This document shows positions 7,764 through 17,111 of a DNA stretch of 64,000 bases, one piece after another; position 1 is the stretch's first letter, and each line of letters begins with the position of its first letter. The position numbers and the translations under genes are program-made. The notes beneath the pieces are model-generated. The model did no database searches. It was not told the DNA's origin and saw only the letters and a list, made by a program, of their open reading frames with translations. The stretch spans positions 8,270,001 to 8,334,000 of the forward strand of contig NZ_JASTLC010000001.1 of NCBI RefSeq assembly GCF_030499575.1, given 5' to 3'. The stretch comes from Streptomyces sp. DG2A-72 (GTDB lineage: Bacteria; Actinomycetota; Actinomycetes; Streptomycetales; Streptomycetaceae).

Positions 7764-8507
7764 ATGCTTCGCCTAGACGAAGTCGCCCAGCACTACGGCG
7801 ACCACCCCGTCCTGCACGACATCACCCTCACCGTCCCCGACGGCCAGCTCCTGAGCGTCGTCGGCCCGTCCGGCTGCGGCAAGTCCACCCTGCTGCGCAC
7901 CATCGCGGGCCTGCACCCCGCCCGCGAGGGCACGGTCACGATCGACGGCACACCGGTCACCGGCGTGCCCGACCAACTCGCCGTCGTCTTCCAGGACTAC
8001 GGCCGCTCCCTCTTCCCCTGGCTCACCGTCCGCGAGAACGTCGCCCTGCCGCTGCGCGGCCTCGGCCGGGCCGAGCGGCGCGCCGAGGCCGAGCGGATCC
8101 TGGAACGCGTCGGCCTCGACGGCGCCGCCCGCCGTCACCCCTGGCAGCTCTCCGGCGGAATGCAGCAGCGCGTCGCCATCGCCCGCGCCCTGGTCTGCCG
8201 CCCCTCGCTCCTCCTCATGGACGAGCCCTTCGGCTCCCTCGACGCCCAGACGCGCGAGGACCTCGAAGACCTCCTCCTCGAGGTCCACCGCACCGACGGC
8301 ACCACCATCGTCTTCGTCACCCACGACATCGACGAGAGCGTCTACGTCGGCGATCGCGTCGTCGTCCTCTCCCCGGGCCCTGGCTCCCGCGTCGTACGGG
8401 ACCTGCCGGTCGAACTCCCCGGCAAGCGGGACCAGATCACCACCCGGGGACTGCCCGAGTTCGTGGCGCTGCGGACCGAGGTGGGCCGGGCGGTGCGGGG
8501 GGCCTGA
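7764..8507 (+). CDS. ABC importer ATP-binding protein, SsuB/TauB type
   Basis: A 247-aa ATPase with Walker A GPSGCGKST, signature LSGGMQQR, Walker B LLLMDEPFG, and the switch His in VTHDIDE. It is the last gene of the operon, 9 bp after the decarboxylase, and would energise the two permeases encoded upstream. The start ATG has only a weak ribosome binding site, consistent with coupling. It ends 35 bp from the stop of the convergent EEP-family gene, with a repeated CGGGGAGT motif in the gap and no strong terminator stem. Confidence 0.9.
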   Translation: MLRLDEVAQHYGDHPVLHDITLTVPDGQLLSVVGPSGCGKSTLLRTIAGLHPAREGTVTIDGTPVTGVPDQLAVVFQDYGRSLFPWLTVRENVALPLRGLGRAERRAEAERILERVGLDGAARRHPWQLSGGMQQRVAIARALVCRPSLLLMDEPFGSLDAQTREDLEDLLLEVHRTDGTTIVFVTHDIDESVYVGDRVVVLSPGPGSRVVRDLPVELPGKRDQITTRGLPEFVALRTEVGRAVRGA

Positions 8508-8542
8508 CGGGGAGTCCTGCCGGGGAGTGCTGACAGGGACGG

Positions 8543-9781
8543 TCAGACCACGCGCACGTCCTGCCACACCAGCCGGTGATCGGAGGTCGGCACGTTCGCC
8601 CCGCCGCCCACCAGCCGGTACAGCGGGTCGTCGGACATCGGCCAGAACACGCCGTTCGACCCGGGTATCAGCCCCCTGGACGGCAGGACGTAGTCGACGC
8701 GCAGATTGCCCGGAGCGGTGTCGCCGAAGTCCGCCGTGTCGTACGCGGGATCGCCGGTGTGCGAGGTGTTGGCACCTCCCTGGAGCCGCGCCGCCTCGAC
8801 CGCGCCCTTGCTCGTGGGCGGCACCTTGGGCAGGTTGACCGCCGGGTGGTCGAGGAGCAGGCGGATGGCGTGGTCGTAGCTGTCGCCGTCGTACGGATCG
8901 GCGTTCTGGTCGCCGGCCAGTACGAAGCGCGCCCCCGGCCGCAGACCGCCGCGCCTGCCCTTGTCGTCGTACAGGTACGAGCTGCGCCGGCGCCCGCCGA
9001 TGTAGTCGGCCCACAGGCGGATCTCGTCGTGGTTGCGCCGGCCGTTGCGGTCCTCGGTGCCGTCGAAGGTGGGCGGCGTGGGGTGCGACACCAGGAAGTG
9101 CACGGTTTCGTGACCGACGCACACCGGCACGTCCCAATGGCTCTTGGAGGAGAGCCGCAGGACCGCCTGCGCCTCGGCGCTGTAGTAGTCGGTCGGCATG
9201 ATGTTGCCGGGCATGTCCCGCCACAGGAAACGCTGGAACGTGCGCACCGCGCGGATGTCGATCGGGTACTTGGAGAGCACGGCCATGCCGTACTGCCCGG
9301 GGAACCAGCCGTATCCGTACGCGTCCTGGCCGTACGCGTCCGAACCGGGCGTCGTCACCGCGCCGTTGCGTCCGTCGAGGTCCAGACCCGAGGCCACGCC
9401 CGTGTTCACCGGGGCGGTGAAGTGGTATCCGTAGCGGACCGGCTTCGCGCCGTTCTGCCCGACGGCGAGGTAGTTGCGCAGGAAGAGGCGGACCGCCGCA
9501 CCGGACTCGACGTAGTCGAACTCGTTGATCAGCAGCACGTCCGGGTCGACCCGCTGGATCGTCTCGGCGACGTTCTTCGCCTGGGTGTTGTCCGGCGTGG
9601 ACAGATCGGTGACGAGCGCGCCCTGAGTGCCGCGGTTCAGGGAGGCGTTGAACGTGGCGAAGCGCACCGTACGACCACGGCGGTCCGATGCCGCCGCGGG
9701 CAGGGCCGAGGTGCCGGCCAGCGCCGCCCCGGCGAGTGCGGCGAGCGTGGTGCGGCGGGAGAGGGATCTGGGCTGGTTCAT
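8543..9781 (-). CDS. Tat-exported endonuclease/exonuclease/phosphatase family protein
   Basis: A 412-aa protein starting at ATG 9781 behind GGGAG. The N-terminus has a twin-arginine signal (LSRRTTLAALAG) ending near AAAS. EEP-fold signatures follow in order: FATFNAS, LINEFDYVE with the metal-binding Glu, GDQNADP, and SDHRLVW with the terminal Asp-His pair. Such exported EEP proteins act as nucleases, phosphodiesterases or sphingomyelinase-like enzymes; Streptomyces carries several with unknown substrate. It is convergent with the ABC ATPase gene and divergent from the geosmin synthase gene, with 166 bp between the two starts. Confidence 0.88.
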   Translation of the reverse strand: MNQPRSLSRRTTLAALAGAALAGTSALPAAASDRRGRTVRFATFNASLNRGTQGALVTDLSTPDNTQAKNVAETIQRVDPDVLLINEFDYVESGAAVRLFLRNYLAVGQNGAKPVRYGYHFTAPVNTGVASGLDLDGRNGAVTTPGSDAYGQDAYGYGWFPGQYGMAVLSKYPIDIRAVRTFQRFLWRDMPGNIMPTDYYSAEAQAVLRLSSKSHWDVPVCVGHETVHFLVSHPTPPTFDGTEDRNGRRNHDEIRLWADYIGGRRRSSYLYDDKGRRGGLRPGARFVLAGDQNADPYDGDSYDHAIRLLLDHPAVNLPKVPPTSKGAVEAARLQGGANTSHTGDPAYDTADFGDTAPGNLRVDYVLPSRGLIPGSNGVFWPMSDDPLYRLVGGGANVPTSDHRLVWQDVRVV

Positions 9782-9938
9782 CGGAACTCCCTTACGGAGG
9801 GGCACGTGAATTTCCGTAGTCTGCGCGCGTAGAGATGAACGCCACAAGTCCCGTCGAGAACTCCCGGATTCACCGCTGATTCACGCGATGGTGTGATCAT
9901 GTCCGGGGATGCGGATGGCGCCCGAAACGCGTGGGTAG

Positions 9939-12136
<2,198 letters not shown>

Positions 12137-12166
12137 GCTCACCTCCGCCGGCCGCTCCGTGGTCTC

Positions 12167-12217
12167 CTCGGCGAGCTCCCGGACGCCGTTCGCGGCGTTC
12201 TCCGGGAGCTCGCCGAG
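12167..12217. terminator. very long hairpin with TTCG loop between geoA and the amidotransferase gene
   Basis: Outer arms CTCGGCGAGCTCCCGG (12167-12182) and CCGGGAGCTCGCCGAG (12202-12217) pair perfectly. Inner arms ACGCCG and CGGCGT continue the stem to a TTCG tetraloop, with a 3-nt bulge on the right. The total is about 22 bp. It is placed to terminate both convergent transcripts. Confidence 0.75.
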
Positions 12218-12250
12218 TATCGCGTCGGCTGTGCAGCCTTGCCGCTCGGC

Positions 12251-12988
12251 TCACACGGGCTGACGTACGTGTCCCATGGCGGTCTGACGTGCGTGTTCCA
12301 CGGCGGCGCGGGCCAGCGCGCGGACCATCGGGTGCGGGCGCGATCCGTCACCGGACAGTTCCGGCTGGAAGAGCGAGGCCAGGAAGAAGGGGTGGCCCGG
12401 GAGTTCGGCGATGCGTGGGTGGCCGTCCTCGTCGTGGCCGGTGAAGCGCAGCCCGTGGGTGCGCAGGGTGTCGAGGTGGCGGGTCGGGCCGTATGCGCAG
12501 AAGTAGCGCTCGACCGTCCGCTCGGAGCCGATCACGGTCTGCGCGAGTGAGCCCGGCTCGATCCTGACCACGGCCTCGTGTCCGGCGAGCGAACAGGCCA
12601 GCGGCTCGATGAGGGGGTCCTCGGCGTCGGGGTCGCTCTCCGCGTGGGCCACCCGCGTCAGGCCGCAGACGTCACGGGCGTACTCGAGGAGGGCGTGCTG
12701 GAAACCGCCGCACGTGCCCAGGAACGGAATGCCCTCCACGCGCGCCGTACGGATCGCCGTGAGCACACCGGCCTCGCTGCGGTACGGGCTGCCCGGCAGC
12801 ACCCACACCGCGTCGAACCCGCGTACGGCGTCGGGGTCCTCGGCGTCCTCGGAGCGGATCCAGTAGGCGTCGAGCACCAGCCGGTCGCGCTCGGCGAGCG
12901 CGTCGAGCAGGAGGGGGATCCGGGTGTGCGAGGCGACGTTGGGGGAGCGGTCGCCGACCAGGGCGAGACGGGCTGCTGTGTTCGTCAT
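12251..12988 (-). CDS. CTP-synthase C-terminal-like glutamine amidotransferase homologue
   Basis: A 245-aa protein starting at ATG 12988, 9 nt after CCAGG; ATG 12997 is an upstream alternative. It resembles the class I glutaminase half of CTP synthase without the synthetase half. The nucleophile elbow GTCGGFQHALLEY supplies the catalytic Cys. At the position of the usual HPE triad motif the sequence reads LFQPE, so the catalytic His is Gln while the Glu remains. It may therefore not hydrolyse glutamine normally, or it may use another base. It is divergent from a LysR regulator across a 93-bp region with a palindrome, so that regulator probably controls it. Confidence 0.75.
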   Translation of the reverse strand: MTNTAARLALVGDRSPNVASHTRIPLLLDALAERDRLVLDAYWIRSEDAEDPDAVRGFDAVWVLPGSPYRSEAGVLTAIRTARVEGIPFLGTCGGFQHALLEYARDVCGLTRVAHAESDPDAEDPLIEPLACSLAGHEAVVRIEPGSLAQTVIGSERTVERYFCAYGPTRHLDTLRTHGLRFTGHDEDGHPRIAELPGHPFFLASLFQPELSGDGSRPHPMVRALARAAVEHARQTAMGHVRQPV

Positions 12989-13037
12989 GGTCGTCATCCT
13001 GGGTTCGCGCCGAGGTTCACGTCCAACGATGATTTCT

Positions 13038-13057
13038 GCACGGCCGATAAGCCGTGC
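13038..13057. promoter_or_regulatory. probable LysR operator between divergent genes
   Basis: Perfect 7-bp arms GCACGGC and GCCGTGC separated by CGATAA, in the 93 bp between the amidotransferase and LysR starts. Position and symmetry fit a LysR-type regulatory site controlling both directions. Confidence 0.55.
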
Positions 13058-13081
13058 TGATGCGGTGGGATCCTGAGGCGC

Positions 13082-13972
13082 ATGGACCCGCACCTCCTGC
13101 GTACGTACGTCACCGTCGCCCGCCTCGCCTCCTTCTCCGAGGCCGCCCGCGACCTCGGCTACACCCAGTCGGCCGTCTCCCAGCACATCGCGGCGCTCGA
13201 ACAGGACCTGGGGGCTTCGCTGCTCACTCGCCGCCCCGTCGCTCCGACAGCGGCCGGTGAGCGGCTGCTCGAACACGCGGGCCCGTTGCTGCTGCGCCTG
13301 GACGCCGCTCGCGCGGACGTCGTACGGATGGCGGCGGCGCCCGCGCCCGGCCTGACGCTCGCCGCCGCGCCGACCGCGCTCGGGCCCCGCGTCCTGGCCG
13401 CACTCCCGGTCGCGGGCGTGACCTTGCGGGTGCTGCCTCGCGACGGGGTTCCGGCAGCCGTGGCCGCCGGTGCCGCCGACCTCGGTCTGGTCGACGGCCT
13501 GGCCGCCCCCAGCGATCCGCTGCGGCTGCCCGACGTGGCGCCGCTGACCACGTACGGCGTGGGGGAGGAGCCCGTGTGCGTCCTCCTGCCCCGATCGCAC
13601 CCGCTGGCCCGGCGCTCCGGACTGCGCCTGGGCGACCTCGCCGACGCCCGCTGGCTCGACGCCCCCGACACGGGACTGCCGCTCGCCCACCTCCGGGCCG
13701 CCAACGGCGGTCACGGCTTCCGTCCCTCCCTGCACTACGACGGCACGGACGTCCGCACCCTCACCGCCCTGGCCGCCGCGGGCCACGGCCTGACCCTGCT
13801 GCCCCGCTCGGCGGCCGAGGCGGTGCCGGGCACGGTCGCCGTCCCGGTCACGCAACCGCGGGTCGTCCACCGCACGGAACTGGTGCACGGGGGATCGGTG
13901 CGGGGAGCGGCGGCGACGCTCGTGGAGGCGCTCACCGAACGCGAGGGGGTCACTATGGCTTCCCGTTCTTGA
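13082..13972 (+). CDS. LysR-family transcriptional regulator
   Basis: A 296-aa LysR protein. Residues 1-60 hold the winged helix-turn-helix (FSEAARDLGYTQSAVSQHIAALEQDLG), and the rest is an effector-binding domain of two alpha/beta lobes. The start has GAGG 5 bp upstream. The gene is divergent from the amidotransferase-like gene with a shared palindromic region, the classical LysR arrangement, so autoregulation and control of that neighbour are likely. The inducer is unknown. Confidence 0.9.
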   Translation: MDPHLLRTYVTVARLASFSEAARDLGYTQSAVSQHIAALEQDLGASLLTRRPVAPTAAGERLLEHAGPLLLRLDAARADVVRMAAAPAPGLTLAAAPTALGPRVLAALPVAGVTLRVLPRDGVPAAVAAGAADLGLVDGLAAPSDPLRLPDVAPLTTYGVGEEPVCVLLPRSHPLARRSGLRLGDLADARWLDAPDTGLPLAHLRAANGGHGFRPSLHYDGTDVRTLTALAAAGHGLTLLPRSAAEAVPGTVAVPVTQPRVVHRTELVHGGSVRGAAATLVEALTEREGVTMASRS

Positions 13973-14046
13973 CCATGGGTCAGTCTCACTCGTTCGTGGC
14001 TCGTCGTGCGCCGGCGCTCCGGGTAGTTCTCAGCCGGAGGCGAGAC

Positions 14047-14655
14047 ATGGAACAGACAGCGTTGCGTCCCAAGCCGATGCCCGGTCAGGAGTCCGGCGGC
14101 AGCCCCACGCCCGGCCCCGTCCGGCGCCCGCACGCCGACCGCCGGCGTCGCCGACGGCTCACCACTGTGCTGTTCGGCCTGTGCGTCGGAACGGTCCTGG
14201 TCCTGTCCGGTGTCGGCCTCGGGACGGTGGGCGCCACCGTGATCGGCATGAGCAAACTGGCCGATCTGCGAGGCCAGGCCGGGAGTTCGGGCCGAACGGG
14301 CCAGGGTGCGGCCCCCGTGAACCCGTCCGCCTCGGCGCTCCCCGGACCCACCCCACCGCCCGCCACGCCCACCCCGTCACCGGCGCCCGCAGGTGCCACG
14401 CTCGGCGTGGAGGCCGTGGACGCCGAGAAGTCCGGAGCGCTGGTCGTCGGCGTCCATGTCCCCGGCCCGGGCTACACGGCGGGCCTGGTCAGGGGCGACG
14501 TACTCCTCGCGTTCGACACGACCCGGATCGACTCGGCCGCCGACCTCGCGCAAGCCGTCGCCGATACCCGACCGGGAGCCGCGGTCACCTTGACGGTGCG
14601 TCATGAGGGCGGTGGCTACCAGCAGTTGACGGTGATTCCGGGCGTCGTCACATGA
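14047..14655 (+). CDS. membrane-anchored PDZ-domain protein
   Basis: A 202-aa protein starting at ATG 14047 behind a strong GGAGG. Order: basic, Pro-rich cytoplasmic tail (1-37), one membrane segment (about 38-65), an Ala/Pro/Thr-rich linker to about residue 115, then a PDZ domain starting near TLGVEAVDAEKSGALV with the ligand-groove motif GLVRGDVLLAFDTTRIDS. There is no protease domain, unlike HtrA or DegP, so it is likely a periplasm-facing peptide-binding scaffold. Upstream, TAGTTC is a plausible -10. Its partner is unknown. Confidence 0.8.
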   Translation: MEQTALRPKPMPGQESGGSPTPGPVRRPHADRRRRRRLTTVLFGLCVGTVLVLSGVGLGTVGATVIGMSKLADLRGQAGSSGRTGQGAAPVNPSASALPGPTPPPATPTPSPAPAGATLGVEAVDAEKSGALVVGVHVPGPGYTAGLVRGDVLLAFDTTRIDSAADLAQAVADTRPGAAVTLTVRHEGGGYQQLTVIPGVVT

Positions 14656-14718
14656 CCACCTGGAAGTGAGTGGTGAACCGGCTGGTGTTAATGGCTTGCG
14701 GTCATCTGTGCATTAGCT

Positions 14719-14829
14719 CTAACGGTTGATCAATGGTCTCCCGTTAGGGGTGGTGGTCGGCGGCACGTCGAAAGGTCAGGCTAATCGGCTCGCGCGGCCC
14801 CCGCCCTACGGGCAGGATGCTGCCCGTAG
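14719..14829. promoter_or_regulatory. two inverted repeats in the leader region of the M24 peptidase gene
   Basis: CTAACGG/CCGTTAG (14719-14725 and 14741-14747) and CTACGGGCA/TGCCCGTAG (14806-14814 and 14821-14829, 6-nt loop). The second is a strong 9-bp hairpin 27 bp before the ATG. These may terminate the PDZ gene or form an operator and 5' leader for the peptidase gene. The 201-bp gap holds no ORF. Confidence 0.4.
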
Positions 14830-14856
14830 TCCTTTCAGCCGCACAGGGAGGCCAGG

Positions 14857-15984
14857 ATGACCGGCACCGCGCCCGCGCCCTTCGGCGCCGACGACTACCG
14901 GGCCCGGATGGAGCGCGCCGCGCGGACGGCCGCCGACGCGGGGCTCGCCGGGCTGCTCGTGGCGCCGGGACCGGACCTCGTGTGGCTGACCGGTTACGCG
15001 CCCACCGCGGTCACCGAACGGCTCACCCTCCTGGTGCTCACCCCCGGACAGGACCCCGTACTCGTCGTGCCCACCCTGGAGGCCCCGGACGCGGCCAAGG
15101 CGGCCGGCGCGCCCGCGCTGACGCTGCGCGACTGGACCGACGGCAAGGACCCCTACGCCGCCACTGCCGCGCTGCTCGACTCCACCGGGCGGTTCGGCGT
15201 CAGCGACAACGCCTGGGCCATGCATCTGCTGGGCCTGCAGAAGGCGCTGCCCGGCACCTCCTACGCCTCCCTCACCGAGGCCCTGCCGATGCTCCGTGCC
15301 GTCAAGGACGCGGCGGAACTGAGGCTGTTGGCGGCCGCCGGCGCGGCCGCAGACGCAACGTTCGACGAGATCCGGAAGGTTCCCTTCGCCGGCCGCGAGG
15401 AGTCCGACGTCGCCGCCGACCTCGCCGATCTGCTGCGCGGGTTCGGGCACTCCCAGGTCGACTTCACCATCGTCGCCTCCGGCCCGAACGGGGCCAATCC
15501 GCATCACGAAGTGGGCGAGAGGGTCATCGAGCAGGGCGACATGGTCGTCCTCGACTTCGGCGGCCTGAAGGACGGCTACGGCTCCGACACCTCCCGTACG
15601 GTCCACGTCGGCGAACCGACCGACGAGGAGCGCCGGGTCCACGACCTCGTACGCGAGGCCCAGGAGGCGGGCTTCAGGGCCGTACGGCCCGGGGTGGCCT
15701 GCCAGGTGGTGGACCGGGCCGCCCGCGCGGTCATCGCCGACGCCGGATACGGCGAGTACTTCATCCACCGCACCGGACACGGCATCGGCGTCACCACGCA
15801 CGAGCCGCCGTACATGATCGAGGGCGAGGAGCAGCCCCTCGTGCCCGGCATGTGCTTCTCCGTCGAGCCCGGCGTCTATCTGCCCGGCCGCTTCGGCGTC
15901 CGCATCGAGGACATCGTCACGGTCACCGAGGACGGCGCCCGCCGCCTCAACGACACCACCCGCGAGCTGGTCATAGTGAACTGA
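14857..15984 (+). CDS. M24-family Xaa-Pro aminopeptidase/dipeptidase
   Basis: A 375-aa pita-bread metallopeptidase with a creatinase-like N-terminal domain (1-130) and an M24 catalytic domain. The dinuclear metal ligands are visible: the Asp in LDFGGLKDGYGSDTSR (two aspartates), the His in HRTGHGIG, the Glu in FSVEPGVYLPG, and the Glu in VRIEDIV. It removes or hydrolyses N-terminal residues next to proline in the cytoplasm. AGGGAGG precedes the ATG. The start of the APH-like gene follows 50 bp after the stop, so the two may be cotranscribed. Confidence 0.93.
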   Translation: MTGTAPAPFGADDYRARMERAARTAADAGLAGLLVAPGPDLVWLTGYAPTAVTERLTLLVLTPGQDPVLVVPTLEAPDAAKAAGAPALTLRDWTDGKDPYAATAALLDSTGRFGVSDNAWAMHLLGLQKALPGTSYASLTEALPMLRAVKDAAELRLLAAAGAAADATFDEIRKVPFAGREESDVAADLADLLRGFGHSQVDFTIVASGPNGANPHHEVGERVIEQGDMVVLDFGGLKDGYGSDTSRTVHVGEPTDEERRVHDLVREAQEAGFRAVRPGVACQVVDRAARAVIADAGYGEYFIHRTGHGIGVTTHEPPYMIEGEEQPLVPGMCFSVEPGVYLPGRFGVRIEDIVTVTEDGARRLNDTTRELVIVN

Positions 15985-16034
15985 CCGAGCATCTGGAGCC
16001 TCCCACGACGACTTCGAGCGACGACGGCGCGACC

Positions 16035-16988
16035 ATGACCCAGGCACCGACACCCACCGCGGACACCGTCCGCCGACTGGTCCGTTCCCTGCTCAAGGAC
16101 GGCGCCTACGCCGCGAAGGGCGCCGCCGGACCGGACGTCCGGCCGGTCACCGAGGGCGGCGGGCACGCCACCTGGTGGGTCGGCACCCGCCATGTCCTGC
16201 GTCTGGCCCCCGACCGCGACGCCACCGTCCGTCAGCGGCGCGAACTGCGCCTGCGCGACCTCGTCCGCCCGCACGTCCCGGTCGCCGTGCCGACGAGCGT
16301 GGCGCACGGCGAGTGGGCTCCCGGCCTGACCTACACGCTGGACACCAAGGTGCCCGGCGGCTCGGGGGAGGAGCACGACGTGTCCGCCGTCGGGGAGGCC
16401 GACCTGGCCGGGGTGCTCACCGGGCTGCGCGAGGTGCCCGTACGGCAGGCCGAGACCCTCGGTGTCCCGCGCGCCGCACCCCGTTCCCTCGAGGCCCTGC
16501 GCCGGTCCGCCGAACGCGCCGCCGGGCGCCTCGCCGCCGCCGACGAGTTCGACGCCGTACGCCTCCACCAGCTCACCGCACCCGCCGCGGTCCAGCTCGC
16601 CGCCCAGCCCGGCACCGCGGTCCTCGTCCACCACGCACTCACCGGCGAGCACCTCGTGGTCAGCGCCGACGGCCGGGTGCGCGGCGTCCTCGGCTGGGCC
16701 GACGCGGTCCTCGGTGACCCCGCCGAGGACATCGCAGGCCTCGCGCTCGCCGTCGGATCCCCCGCCGCCGTCCGCGCCGCCACCCTCGCCGGCTACGGCG
16801 CCCGCCCCTGTCTGCGTGGCCTCTGGCTCGCCCGCTGCGACACCCTGATCCGCCTCGCCGAACGCCTCGAAGGCAGGGGCGGCAGCCCCCTGCATCTGCT
16901 GCGGGAGCAGCTGGAGCGGGCCTGGGAGGCGATCCTGCTGGAACGGGTGACGGAGCTGCGGGACGAGGAGAAGGGCGAGGGGGCATAG
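16035..16988 (+). CDS. APH/choline-kinase-fold protein lacking catalytic residues (pseudokinase)
   Basis: A 317-aa member of the aminoglycoside phosphotransferase fold. Overall pattern and length fit, including the final GDPAEDIAG after the active site. The catalytic loop, normally HGDxxxxN, reads HHALTGEH: the base Asp is Ala201 and the Asn is His206. The metal-binding Asp of the usual IDW motif is Gly220 (VLGW). All three catalytic side chains are thus absent, so phosphotransfer is unlikely. A binding, regulatory or chaperone role is more plausible, possibly linked to the M24 peptidase encoded 50 bp upstream. The frame is open and codon use looks normal, so it is not simply decaying. Confidence 0.75.
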   Translation: MTQAPTPTADTVRRLVRSLLKDGAYAAKGAAGPDVRPVTEGGGHATWWVGTRHVLRLAPDRDATVRQRRELRLRDLVRPHVPVAVPTSVAHGEWAPGLTYTLDTKVPGGSGEEHDVSAVGEADLAGVLTGLREVPVRQAETLGVPRAAPRSLEALRRSAERAAGRLAAADEFDAVRLHQLTAPAAVQLAAQPGTAVLVHHALTGEHLVVSADGRVRGVLGWADAVLGDPAEDIAGLALAVGSPAAVRAATLAGYGARPCLRGLWLARCDTLIRLAERLEGRGGSPLHLLREQLERAWEAILLERVTELRDEEKGEGA

Positions 16989-17025
16989 GGGGCGCCGGGC
17001 CGAGGTCAACAGGTTGCGCAAGTCA

Positions 17026-17055
17026 CGCGTAAACGATTGCGCAAACGCTTACGCG
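17026..17055. promoter_or_regulatory. 30-bp near-perfect palindrome between convergent genes
   Basis: 26 of 30 positions are symmetric: CGCGTAA/TTACGCG outer arms and a central TTGCGCAA (17037-17044). A second TTGCGCAA lies at 17014-17021, about two helical turns away. The half-sites resemble LacI/GalR-family operators. Its place downstream of both convergent genes is unusual for an operator. Confidence 0.55.
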
Positions 17056-17111
17056 CACCTTCGCTCGGCGTTCCGCGCCGACGCGGGCACCGCTGCAGAC
17101 GCAGGCGCCGC

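Noticed and set aside
16035..16988. Aminoglycoside resistance kinase
   Set aside because: Catalytic residues are missing, so phosphorylation of a drug is unlikely despite the fold.
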